Assembly: GCA_002421825.1 (NCBI GenBank)
Contig: DISR01000089.1
Location: 18,286-37,931, forward strand
Source of the DNA: Thiobacillus sp. UBA6205
GTDB taxonomy: Bacteria; Pseudomonadota; Gammaproteobacteria; Burkholderiales; Thiobacillaceae
Length of the DNA: 19,646 bases
Reading direction: 5' to 3'
Part shown: piece after piece, positions 7,569 to 14,587 of the stretch
How the letters are laid out: each line of letters begins with the position of its first letter
Numbering within the stretch: the stretch's first letter is position 1
The notes under the pieces: generated by a model
Told to the model about the DNA's origin: nothing
The model's database searches: none
Seen by the model: only the letters and a program-made list of their open reading frames with translations
Position numbers and translations under genes: made by a program

Positions 7569-9346
7569 GCCTGCTCGAAATCGACGATCTCAGCGTGCGC
7601 ATCGGCGACGTCGCCCCGGTGGACGGCGTGAGTTTCAGCATCGATGCCGGCGAAACCTATGCCCTGCTGGGCGAATCCGGTTCGGGCAAATCCATGACCG
7701 CGCTTGCGCTCATGCGCCTGCTGCCGGCGGGCGGCCGCATCGTCGGCGGACGCGTCAGCTTCGGCGGCCAGGTCCTGGGCGAACTGCCCGAGTCGCAAAT
7801 GCGCACCCTGCGCGGGCGCGGCATGGCGATGATTTTCCAGGAGCCGCAAACTTCGCTCAACCCGGTCATGACCATAGGCGAGCAGGTTGCCGAGGCCTTG
7901 CCGCCGGGCATGTCGCGCAACGAGCAAAGAAACGAAGTCATCCGGCTGCTGGACGAAGTCGGCATTCCCGATCCCGCTCTCCGCGTGCACGGCTATCCGT
8001 TCGAACTGTCCGGTGGCCAGAAGCAGCGCGTCATGATCGCCCAGGCCCTGGCCGGAAACCCGAAACTGCTGATCGCCGACGAGCCGACCACGGCGCTCGA
8101 CGTCACCCTGCAGGCGCAGATCCTGCAGCTCATCAAACGGCTGGCGCGCGAGCGCGGCATGGCGCTGCTGCTGATCACGCACGACCTCGGCGTGGCGCGG
8201 CACATGGCCGACCGCGTCGGCATCCTGTACGCGGGGCAACTGGTCGAGAATCTTCCGGTCGACAGCGAGCGAGGCCTGGAGCGCGCCTTCCATCCCTATA
8301 CGCGCAAGCTGATGGCGGCTGTGCCCAGCCTCGAACGCGCCGGGGAGCGGCTCGCAGCCATCCCCGGCCGCGTGCCGCCGCTGAACCAGGCATTCGTCGG
8401 CTGCCGTTTTGCCGACCGCTGCGCCCATGCCTTCGAGCCATGCGCGGCGAACGTGCCCGATTGGACCCGGTTGGGCGAAGGACACGCGGTGCGCTGCCAT
8501 CTTGCGTCGCTGCCGCAAGCCGTGCGCACGGCCGAAACGGCGGAGGCGCTGCAAATCGCCGAGCCGGGGCAGGCGTCCGTGCTAAGCGTGCGCGACCTGG
8601 CCGTGACCTTCACCCAGCGTACCGGCCAGCTGTTCGGCAAGAAGCGCATCCAGGCGGTGGACGGCATCAGCTTCGAACTGAATGCCGGCGAGACCCTGGC
8701 CCTGGTGGGCGAGTCCGGCTGCGGCAAAACCACGGCAGCAAAGGCCATACTCGGGCTGACGCCGCTCAGTGCAGGCGAGGTGGCGCTGGATGGGCAAAGC
8801 GTCAGCGGGCTTCCCGAACGCGCTTTCAAGCCTTACCGGCGCCTGGCGCAAATCGTTTTCCAGGACCCCTACAGCTCGCTCAATCCGCGCATGCGGGTAG
8901 GCGATATCCTGCAGGAAGGCATGGCCGCGCTGTCGGTGGGCGAGGCCGGCCGGCGCCACGAGAGTATCGCCGCCTTGCTGGAAAAGGTCGGTCTGGCCCC
9001 GGATGCGGTCAACCGCTATCCGCACGAATTTTCCGGCGGCCAGCGCCAGCGCATTGCCATCGCGCGGGCGCTGGCGGTAAGGCCCAAGCTTCTGATCTGC
9101 GACGAGCCGACTTCGGCATTGGACGTGTCGGTGCAGGCGCAGATACTCAACCTGCTGGCGGACTTGCAGCGCGAGGAGGGGCTGGCCATGCTGTTCATCA
9201 CCCACAACCTCGCGGCCGTGGGCTATCTGGCGCACCGCGTGGCGGTGATGAAAGCCGGCAGGATCGTGGAACTCGGCGCCACCCGCGACATCCTCACGAG
9301 GCCGCAGCACCCCTATACGCAGGGCCTGCTGGCGTCGGTCGTGTAG
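7565..9346 (+). CDS. ABC importer ATPase with two fused nucleotide-binding domains, YejF-type
   Basis: The 593-residue cytoplasmic protein powers the importer and corresponds to DppD and DppF fused in one chain. Domain 1 has Walker A GESGSGKS (36-43), signature LSGGQKQR (148-155) and Walker B LLIADEPT with catalytic Glu173. Domain 2 has Walker A GESGCGKT (382-389), signature FSGGQRQR (489-496) and Walker B LLICDEPT with Glu514. Both sites look competent. Between them, at about 265-320, is an oligo_HPY-type segment with four cysteines (GCRFADRC, then two more). Such cysteines are reported to hold an iron-sulfur cluster in some peptide-transporter ATPases; whether they do so here is unknown. 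A ribosome site GGAGGG lies at 7553-7558, before the ATG, which overlaps the permease stop as ATGA. The gene ends 13 bases from convergent mltD with no hairpin between them. Confidence 0.94.
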   Translation: MSLLEIDDLSVRIGDVAPVDGVSFSIDAGETYALLGESGSGKSMTALALMRLLPAGGRIVGGRVSFGGQVLGELPESQMRTLRGRGMAMIFQEPQTSLNPVMTIGEQVAEALPPGMSRNEQRNEVIRLLDEVGIPDPALRVHGYPFELSGGQKQRVMIAQALAGNPKLLIADEPTTALDVTLQAQILQLIKRLARERGMALLLITHDLGVARHMADRVGILYAGQLVENLPVDSERGLERAFHPYTRKLMAAVPSLERAGERLAAIPGRVPPLNQAFVGCRFADRCAHAFEPCAANVPDWTRLGEGHAVRCHLASLPQAVRTAETAEALQIAEPGQASVLSVRDLAVTFTQRTGQLFGKKRIQAVDGISFELNAGETLALVGESGCGKTTAAKAILGLTPLSAGEVALDGQSVSGLPERAFKPYRRLAQIVFQDPYSSLNPRMRVGDILQEGMAALSVGEAGRRHESIAALLEKVGLAPDAVNRYPHEFSGGQRQRIAIARALAVRPKLLICDEPTSALDVSVQAQILNLLADLQREEGLAMLFITHNLAAVGYLAHRVAVMKAGRIVELGATRDILTRPQHPYTQGLLASVV

Positions 9347-9359
9347 CGAGGATTGGTGC

Positions 9360-10877
9360 TTAACTGCGCTTGATGGTGAGCTGCTTGCCGGCCTGCAACT
9401 GGCTGCTGCGCAGCCTGTTCCAGGTCTTGAGCTCGGAGACGGAAACCTTGAAGCGGTTGGCGATCGAGTACAGCGTGTCGCCGCGGCGGACGGTATAGCG
9501 GGTGCTGCCGGCGGACTTGCCCGAGGTCGAGGCCAACTGCACGGACGGCGCGCCCGATGTGGCCGGGCTGACCACGAGACGCTGGCCGGCCCTGAGCCTG
9601 GACGACTTGAGCTGGTTGAATCGCTTGAGGTTGGCGACGCTGACGCGATACTTGCTGGCAAGCTGGCCGAGCGTCTCGCCCCTGCGCACGACATGGTGTT
9701 TTGCCGGGGTGCCGGTCGCCTGCTTCGCATCCGCCTCGGCTTCCTGCCAGGTGGCGGCAGGCAGCTCGCTTTCCTCGGTATTGTTGAGCGGAGCGAGGAT
9801 TACCTGGTCCTTGACGAGGCGTCCGTTGCGCAAGTGCAGCTGGTTGTGATCGGCGATGCGCTCTGGCGTGGTGCCGAACTGCTCGGCGATTTCGGCGACG
9901 CTCATGCCTTTCCTGGCGGTAACCGGCTCCCAGCTGTCCCACTCCCCGCTGTCCAGGTTGGACTGGAAGACTTCAGCATGCTCGACCGGCACCAGCACGG
10001 AGACTTCGCTGCCGGCCTTGATGAGCTTGCGCGGGAAGGCGGGGTTGAGGGAGAGGAATTCGTCCACGCCAAGGCCGGCCAGGCGCGCGGCGGAATTTAC
10101 GTCCATGGCGCCGGCATTGAGCGACACCCGGGTGAAGTAGGGCGCGTTGGGAATGTCGATCAGTTCGACGCCGAAGCTTTCGGGCTCGAGCACCAGCTGC
10201 TTGATCGCCATCAGCTTGGGCACGTAATGGCGGGTTTCCGGCGGCAGCGGCAGGCTCAGGTAATCGGTGGGCTTGCCCTGCGCGGCGTTCTTCTTGATGG
10301 CGCGCGAGACACAGCCTTCGCCGCAGTTGTAGGCCGCCAGGGCCAGCTCCCACGAACCGAAATCGCCATGCAGCTTTTCCAGGTAATCGAGCGCGGCCTG
10401 GGTGGCGGCCGTCACGTCGCGGCGGCCGTCATACCAGGTGTTTTGCTTGAGGCCGAAATTCTTGCCGGTGGACGGGATGAACTGCCAGATGCCCGCCGCG
10501 TGCGAACGCGAATAAGCCTGGGGGTTGAAGGCGCTTTCCACCATGGGCAGGAGCGCGATTTCCATCGGCATGCCGCGTTTCTGCACTTCCTCGACGATGT
10601 GGTACAGATAGCGGCGCGAACGGTCCAGCATGCGCGCGACATAATCGGGGCGCTTGGCGTACCAGTCGGCATGCACCTTGATCAGGGGCGAATCGAGCTC
10701 TTCGAGTTGCAGGCCGGCGCGAAGTCGGTCCCAAAGGTTTTCCGTCTCTTCGCCGAGGGGGGCGGCAGGGGAGGAGTGGCTGTCGCTGTAGGCCAGCTGC
10801 ATCTCCTGCGCGCTGTATGCCATCGGCGACAACAGGCCGATGGAAACGGCAAGTGATGCAATCAGACGCAGGCGCAA
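9360..10877 (-). CDS. mltD: Membrane-bound lytic transglycosylase D-like, three LysM domains (TTG start)
   Basis: This periplasmic enzyme cleaves the glycan strands of peptidoglycan with formation of 1,6-anhydromuramic acid. I place the start at a TTG (10877), giving 505 residues. A GAGGTG ribosome site lies six bases upstream, the signal peptide MRLRLIASLAVSIGLLSPMAYSA follows directly, and a good promoter maps just upstream. The longer ATG reading from 10928 begins inside that promoter. The family-23 transglycosylase domain spans about 90-200, with catalytic Glu114 in ESAFNP, then GIWQFIPSTGKNFGL and AAYNCGEG. Three LysM peptidoglycan-binding repeats follow: about 319-363 (degenerate), 395-436 and 461-503. 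Unlike E. coli MltD there is no lipobox cysteine, so the protein is probably soluble or held by its LysM domains. It lies downstream of gloB on the same strand with an 80-base gap. Confidence 0.93.
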   Translation of the reverse strand: MRLRLIASLAVSIGLLSPMAYSAQEMQLAYSDSHSSPAAPLGEETENLWDRLRAGLQLEELDSPLIKVHADWYAKRPDYVARMLDRSRRYLYHIVEEVQKRGMPMEIALLPMVESAFNPQAYSRSHAAGIWQFIPSTGKNFGLKQNTWYDGRRDVTAATQAALDYLEKLHGDFGSWELALAAYNCGEGCVSRAIKKNAAQGKPTDYLSLPLPPETRHYVPKLMAIKQLVLEPESFGVELIDIPNAPYFTRVSLNAGAMDVNSAARLAGLGVDEFLSLNPAFPRKLIKAGSEVSVLVPVEHAEVFQSNLDSGEWDSWEPVTARKGMSVAEIAEQFGTTPERIADHNQLHLRNGRLVKDQVILAPLNNTEESELPAATWQEAEADAKQATGTPAKHHVVRRGETLGQLASKYRVSVANLKRFNQLKSSRLRAGQRLVVSPATSGAPSVQLASTSGKSAGSTRYTVRRGDTLYSIANRFKVSVSELKTWNRLRSSQLQAGKQLTIKRS

Positions 10878-10915
10878 AACGTACACCTCAAACAGGGTTA
10901 TTTCGTGAAGGCCCA

Positions 10916-10951
10916 ATGCTATGTCCATGAGTCTGCAAGGTCAACCTTGCA
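10916..10951 (-). promoter_or_regulatory. mltD promoter with an 18-bp palindrome over the -35 box
   Basis: On the minus strand TTGACC (10939-10944) and TAGCAT (10916-10921) are separated by exactly 17 bases, matching five and four of six sigma-70 consensus positions. Transcription would start near 10909, giving a leader of about 32 bases that contains the GAGGTG ribosome site. The -35 box sits in the middle of the palindrome TGCAAGGTCAACCTTGCA (10934-10951, eight-base arms, two-base centre), which has the form of an operator for a dimeric regulator. The promoter is read from consensus only. Confidence 0.6.
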
Positions 10952-10957
10952 TATTGC

Positions 10958-11722
10958 TCAAAAGCCATCCTTGGCCTGGCGCAGCACGGCAAATACTTCA
11001 ACGGCATCGCGGGGCGGGCGCTTGAGCCGGGTTTCCGCCGCATGCACCAGGTCCGGCTTGTTGCAGCGCAGGAAGGGGTTGGTCGCTTTTTCCAGCGCCA
11101 TGGTCGACGGCAGGGTGGGCCGGCCCGCCTTGCGCAGTTGCTGGTCGTGTTTTTCCCGCTCGAGCAGCGCCGGGTTTCTGCCGTCCACGCTCCTGGCGAA
11201 GCGTATGTTGCCCAAGGTGTATTCGTGCGCGCAGAAAACCTGCGTCTCGTCAGGCAGTTGCGCAAGCCTGTTCAGGCTCGCTGCCATCATGGCAGGCGTG
11301 CCTTCGAACAGGCGGCCGCAGCCGCAGGCGAACAGGGTGTCGCCGCAGAACAGCCTGCCGCCGCCATAGTAGGCGACATGGCCGAGCGTGTGCCCCGGGG
11401 TGGCGATGACGCTGAATTGCAGTTTGGGGTTCGCGATGGTGATGGTGTCGCCGTCCGCCACGGCCTCGGTCAGGGCGGGGATGTTTTCCCGTGCCGGTCC
11501 GCAGATGCGCGGGCGGTAGCGGGCAGCGAGGTCGGACAGGCCGCCGACATGATCGCCATGGTGATGAGTGACTAGAATGGAAGTCAGATTGAGGCCGCGG
11601 GATTCAAGAAATTCGATGCAGGGTGCCGCATCGCCGGGGTCGACCAGCACGGCGTCGCGCGCATCGTGCAGCACCCAGATATAATTGTCATTGAAGGCGG
11701 GAATGGGGGTGACAGTCAGCAT
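10958..11722 (-). CDS. gloB: Hydroxyacylglutathione hydrolase (glyoxalase II)
   Basis: This 254-residue cytoplasmic enzyme hydrolyses S-D-lactoylglutathione to D-lactate and glutathione, the second step of methylglyoxal detoxification. It is a metallo-beta-lactamase-fold protein. The metal motif THHHGDH gives His53, His55, Asp57 and His58, and the other ligands are His111 (TPGHTLGH), Asp128 (FCGDTLF) and His166 (CAHEYTLGN). The C-terminal region (about 175-250) is the glyoxalase II helical domain. The start MLTVTPIPAFNDNYIW is the standard family start, although no Shine-Dalgarno sequence precedes it. The start codon lies three bases from that of divergent yafS, so each promoter must lie inside the other gene. 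The arrangement next to mltD and yafS is as in E. coli. Confidence 0.96.
   Translation of the reverse strand: MLTVTPIPAFNDNYIWVLHDARDAVLVDPGDAAPCIEFLESRGLNLTSILVTHHHGDHVGGLSDLAARYRPRICGPARENIPALTEAVADGDTITIANPKLQFSVIATPGHTLGHVAYYGGGRLFCGDTLFACGCGRLFEGTPAMMAASLNRLAQLPDETQVFCAHEYTLGNIRFARSVDGRNPALLEREKHDQQLRKAGRPTLPSTMALEKATNPFLRCNKPDLVHAAETRLKRPPRDAVEVFAVLRQAKDGF
11680..11685 (+). promoter_or_regulatory. Candidate -10 box for the yafS-rnhA-dnaQ operon, inside gloB
   Basis: A perfect TATAAT lies on the plus strand within codons 13-15 of gloB, 40 bases before the yafS ATG. No matching -35 box is visible 16-18 bases upstream (the region is GCGCGC-like). The hexamer is also simply the complement of conserved Asn-Tyr-Ile codons of gloB, so it may be chance. 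It is listed because no intergenic space exists for a promoter. Confidence 0.3.
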
Positions 11723-11725
11723 GGG

Positions 11726-12487
11726 ATGGGGACAGCGGTGAAAGCTTCGATAATCAGTCCGGAATGGTTCGCCAGCCCGCTCGGGCATTATCTGCTCGAG
11801 CGCGAAGAGGCTTATTATGACCGCGTCGTGGCCGACATATTCGGTTTTTACGCGGTGCAGATCGGCCTGACCCAGTTCGACTTCCTGCGCAACAGCCGCA
11901 TACCCGGCAGGATACATTGCGGCCAGGGCGCGCCGGCGCAAGTGCTGGCCGAGCCGATGTTCCTGCCCTTCGAAAGCCAGTCGGTCGATCTCCTGCTCAT
12001 GCCGCATGTGCTCGAATACACCGACCACCCCCATCAGGTCCTGCGCGAGGCGGAAAGAGTCCTGCGCCCGGAAGGCCGTCTGCTGCTCTCGGGCTTCAAT
12101 CCGCGCAGCCTGTGGGGCGTGACCCGGATGCTCAAGGGCCATGAGAAGGGATTCCCCTGGAATGGCCATTTCCTCAACATGCCCCGGGTCAAGGACTGGC
12201 TCGAACTGCTCGGCTTCGAACTCTCCGCGGGCAGCATGTGCTGCTATCGCCCGCCGATCAACAAGGACAACTGGTTGAAGCGCTTCCGCTTCATGGAGCC
12301 TGCCGGCGACCGCTGGTGGGCGATGGGCGGTGGCGTCTACTTCCTGCAGGCGATCAAGCGCGTGCACGGCATGCGCGTGCTGACGCCGGCCTGGAAAAAT
12401 TCAGCCGCTCCCGTGGCAGCCCCGTCGCTCGCGGCGCGCAACGTGCACAATCTCGCCCATTACCGGACGCGGCGTGGAAAACACTGA
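11726..12487 (+). CDS. yafS: YafS-like putative class I SAM-dependent methyltransferase
   Basis: The 253-residue protein resembles E. coli YafS, which also lies between gloB and rnhA. The C-terminal half of a methyltransferase fold is clear: SVDLLLMPHVLEYTDHPH (about 90-107), then LREAERVLRPEGRLLLSGFNP (about 110-130), typical of Methyltransf_11 motifs II and III. The usual glycine-rich SAM motif I is not present in canonical form; the equivalent segment reads FGFYAVQIG, close to GFHLLKIG, which I recall from YafS. Substrate and activity are unknown. The start could be ATG 11726 or GTG 11738; the latter has a purine-rich stretch (GGATGGGGA) five bases upstream. The 3' end overlaps rnhA by 14 bases, implying a shared transcript with rnhA and dnaQ. 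Confidence 0.82.
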   Translation: MGTAVKASIISPEWFASPLGHYLLEREEAYYDRVVADIFGFYAVQIGLTQFDFLRNSRIPGRIHCGQGAPAQVLAEPMFLPFESQSVDLLLMPHVLEYTDHPHQVLREAERVLRPEGRLLLSGFNPRSLWGVTRMLKGHEKGFPWNGHFLNMPRVKDWLELLGFELSAGSMCCYRPPINKDNWLKRFRFMEPAGDRWWAMGGGVYFLQAIKRVHGMRVLTPAWKNSAAPVAAPSLAARNVHNLAHYRTRRGKH

Positions 12488-12920
12488 CTGGGTGGACGCC
12501 TATACCGACGGCGCCTGCAAGGGCAACCCGGGGCCGGGCGGCTGGGGTGTGCTTCTGGTCTACGGCGATCACCGCAAGGAATTGCACGGCGGCGAGGCGC
12601 ATACGACCAACAACCGCATGGAACTGCAGGCCGTGATCGAGGCGCTGAAAAGCCTCAAGCGGCCGAGCCATGTTCGCGTCCACACCGATTCGCAGTACGT
12701 GCACAAGGGCATCAGCGAATGGCTGGCGGGCTGGAAGCGCAAGGGCTGGAAAACCGCGGACGGCAAGCCCGTGAAGAACCAGGACCTGTGGCAGGAACTC
12801 GAAGCCCAGTCGGCCAGGCACAAGGTCAAATGGCATTGGGTGAAGGGTCATGCCGGCCATCCCGGCAACGAATCCGCCGACCGGCTGGCGAACATGGGCG
12901 TGGAAGGATTGAGGGGATAG
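12474..12920 (+). CDS. rnhA: Ribonuclease HI
   Basis: The 148-residue cytoplasmic nuclease degrades the RNA strand of RNA-DNA hybrids, removing R-loops and primers. The catalytic residues are Asp12 (YTDGAC), Glu50 (NNRMEL), Asp72 (HTDSQYV) and Asp136 (NESADRLA), with His126 (VKGHAGHPGN) as the flexible-loop histidine. Each is offset by two from E. coli Asp10, Glu48, Asp70, Asp134 and His124. The basic handle region is present (about 83-103, GWKRKGWK). It starts with GTG at 12474 inside the end of yafS, which gives the expected N-terminal length; the next GTG at 12492 would leave only five residues before the first catalytic Asp. dnaQ follows after seven bases on the same strand, whereas in E. 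coli rnhA and dnaQ diverge. Confidence 0.97.
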   Translation: MENTDWVDAYTDGACKGNPGPGGWGVLLVYGDHRKELHGGEAHTTNNRMELQAVIEALKSLKRPSHVRVHTDSQYVHKGISEWLAGWKRKGWKTADGKPVKNQDLWQELEAQSARHKVKWHWVKGHAGHPGNESADRLANMGVEGLRG

Positions 12921-12927
12921 GAACAAA

Positions 12928-13632
12928 TTGCGACAAATCATCCTGGATACTGAAACCACCGGACTGGACCCCAGGCAGGGCCACCGGGTCATCGAAATCG
13001 CCGGGGTAGAAATGCTGAACCGCCGCCTGACCGGCGCTCATTTCCACCGCTACCTCAATCCCGACCGCGACATCGAAGAAGGCGCCTTGCAGGTGCACGG
13101 CATCACGCGCGAGTTCCTGCAGGACAAGCCGCGCTTCGGGGACATTGCCGCGGAATTCATCGAGTTCCTGCAAGGGGCGGACCTCATCATCCACAATGCC
13201 CCCTTCGATACGGCCTTTCTCAATGCCGAGCTGGCGCTGCACGGCATGGAAGAACTGAACAGCCATTGCGGCGAGGTGGTCGACACGCTGCTGATGGCGC
13301 GGAACCTGCACCCGGGCCAGCGCAACAGCCTCGATGCCCTGTGCAAGCGCTATGGCGTGGACAATTCCACTCGCACCCTGCACGGGGCCCTGCTGGACTG
13401 CGAACTGCTCGCACAGGTCTACCTTTCCATGACGCGCGGCCAGGAAACCCTGATCATGGAACCTTCAGGTACGGCCGGCGCCCTGGCGCGGGCGGCCATG
13501 AACAAGCAAAGGCCGCGCCCCTTGCCCGCGCCACTGCCCGAGGAGGATCTGGCCGCGCACGATGCCCTGTTGAGGCGAGTCGACAAGGAAAGCGGCGGCA
13601 CCTGTCTGTGGCTGAAAGAGCAAGCGGACTGA
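12928..13632 (+). CDS. dnaQ: DNA polymerase III epsilon subunit, 3'-5' proofreading exonuclease (TTG start)
   Basis: The 234-residue protein is the proofreading subunit of the replicative polymerase core. The exonuclease motifs are intact: Exo I DTETTG (Asp7, Glu9), Exo II HNAPFDTAFLN (Asp94) and Exo III with His152 and Asp157 (LHGALLDCELLAQVYL), matching E. coli Asp12, Glu14, Asp103, His162 and Asp167. A flexible Ala/Pro-rich linker (about 182-206) leads to a short C-terminal segment that would bind the alpha subunit. The start is TTG 12928 with AGGAA just upstream at rather close spacing; there is no ATG or GTG before Exo I in this frame. It is the third gene of the yafS-rnhA-dnaQ run, and the next gene starts one base after its stop. 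Confidence 0.95.
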   Translation: MRQIILDTETTGLDPRQGHRVIEIAGVEMLNRRLTGAHFHRYLNPDRDIEEGALQVHGITREFLQDKPRFGDIAAEFIEFLQGADLIIHNAPFDTAFLNAELALHGMEELNSHCGEVVDTLLMARNLHPGQRNSLDALCKRYGVDNSTRTLHGALLDCELLAQVYLSMTRGQETLIMEPSGTAGALARAAMNKQRPRPLPAPLPEEDLAAHDALLRRVDKESGGTCLWLKEQAD

Positions 13633-13633
13633 G

Positions 13634-14587
13634 TTGCTGATCGTTCCCTTCATCTCCCGCTTGCGGCGCCGGTTCGGGCGGCCGCCGTTGGCCGGCCTTG
13701 TCGTGCTGGCAGCCCTTTCCTGCGTGTCAGCGCAGGGCGCGGTCGTGGCCGTCGTGCTTTCGGACGATACGGCGCCCTATCAGGAGGCGACCGCAGCCGT
13801 CGAGGCCGCATTGAGGCCGGGCCACACGGTCGTCCGCGTGCAGGCCGGCAAGCTCGCCATCAGCGGCGGCGCCCTGTCGCGGGCAAGCGTCATCGTCACG
13901 GTAGGGGTCAAGGCAGCCGACCTGATTGCCGCGCAGGGCGGGACGACGCCGGTGCTTGCCGTGCTGGTGACGGAAGACTGGTACCAAAGCCGGGGCAGGA
14001 CCAGGCTGGGTTCCGGAGGGCGCAGCGTCGGTGCAGTGGTGCTGGAACAGCCCTTGTCGCGCCAGTTGCGGCTGATTCGCAGCGCTTTCCCCGCGGCGGG
14101 GAAGATCGGTGTCGTGGTCAGCCCCAGGAATGCCGGCATGCTTGAGACCATGCAGGCTGCGGCCGAAGCGGAAGGGCTCGTGCTGGTGGGAGCGGTGGCC
14201 GAATCCGAAACCGCGCTGCTGCCGACCCTGGTGAACGTGCTTAAGGAAGCCGACCTTTTGCTGGCCGTGCCGGATGCCGAAGCGCTCAACCGCAATACCG
14301 TGCAAAGCGTGCTCATGACGACCTATCGCTATCGCGATCCCATGGTGGGTTATTCGCAGGCGCTTTCGCGTGCAGGCGCACTGGTTTCGCTGTATTCCTC
14401 GCCGGAGCAGGTCGGGCGCCAGGCCGGAGAACTGACGGCCAGGGTGCTGAACGGCAGCAAGCTGCCAGGCCTGCAGTGGCCCAGGTATTTTTCCGTTTCG
14501 GTCAACGAGCACGTTGCGCGCTCCCTGGGAATCGATGTGCCGGCGGAAGAAGCCTTGCTGAACGGATTGGGAGGCGGCAATGATTAA
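13634..14587 (+). CDS. Orphan periplasmic substrate-binding protein, ABC_sub_bind-like (TTG start)
   Basis: The 317-residue product looks like an exported two-lobed binding protein of the ABC_sub_bind type (BMP/TrpX-like fold). A basic N-region (SRLRRRFGRPP) and a hydrophobic core (LAGLVVLAALSCVSA) form a Sec signal with likely cleavage after SAQG. The mature part begins AVVAVVLSDDTAPYQEA. ASVIVTVGVKAADLIA, PVLAVLVTEDWY, FPAAGKIGVVVSPRNAG and DPMVGYSQALSRAGALVSLYSSPEQVGRQAGEL match the usual strand and hinge pattern. No permease or ATPase for it lies in this operon. It starts at TTG 13634 one base after dnaQ ends, with little ribosome-site sequence, so translation may be coupled. Its last eight bases overlap the GGDEF/EAL gene, suggesting that it feeds ligand information to that sensor. 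Family confidence is moderate to good; the ligand is unknown. Confidence 0.78.
   Translation: MLIVPFISRLRRRFGRPPLAGLVVLAALSCVSAQGAVVAVVLSDDTAPYQEATAAVEAALRPGHTVVRVQAGKLAISGGALSRASVIVTVGVKAADLIAAQGGTTPVLAVLVTEDWYQSRGRTRLGSGGRSVGAVVLEQPLSRQLRLIRSAFPAAGKIGVVVSPRNAGMLETMQAAAEAEGLVLVGAVAESETALLPTLVNVLKEADLLLAVPDAEALNRNTVQSVLMTTYRYRDPMVGYSQALSRAGALVSLYSSPEQVGRQAGELTARVLNGSKLPGLQWPRYFSVSVNEHVARSLGIDVPAEEALLNGLGGGND

Noticed and set aside
9347..9359. Terminator between the ATPase gene and mltD
   Set aside because: The 13-base gap has no hairpin or T run; termination must occur inside the opposite gene or depend on Rho.
7318..9363. 681-codon plus-strand frame over the tandem ATPase
   Set aside because: It is an out-of-frame shadow of the ATPase; all Walker and signature motifs are in the other frame.
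9693..10856. 387-codon plus-strand frame opposite mltD
   Set aside because: It is the antisense shadow of the transglycosylase, with no domain and no ribosome site.
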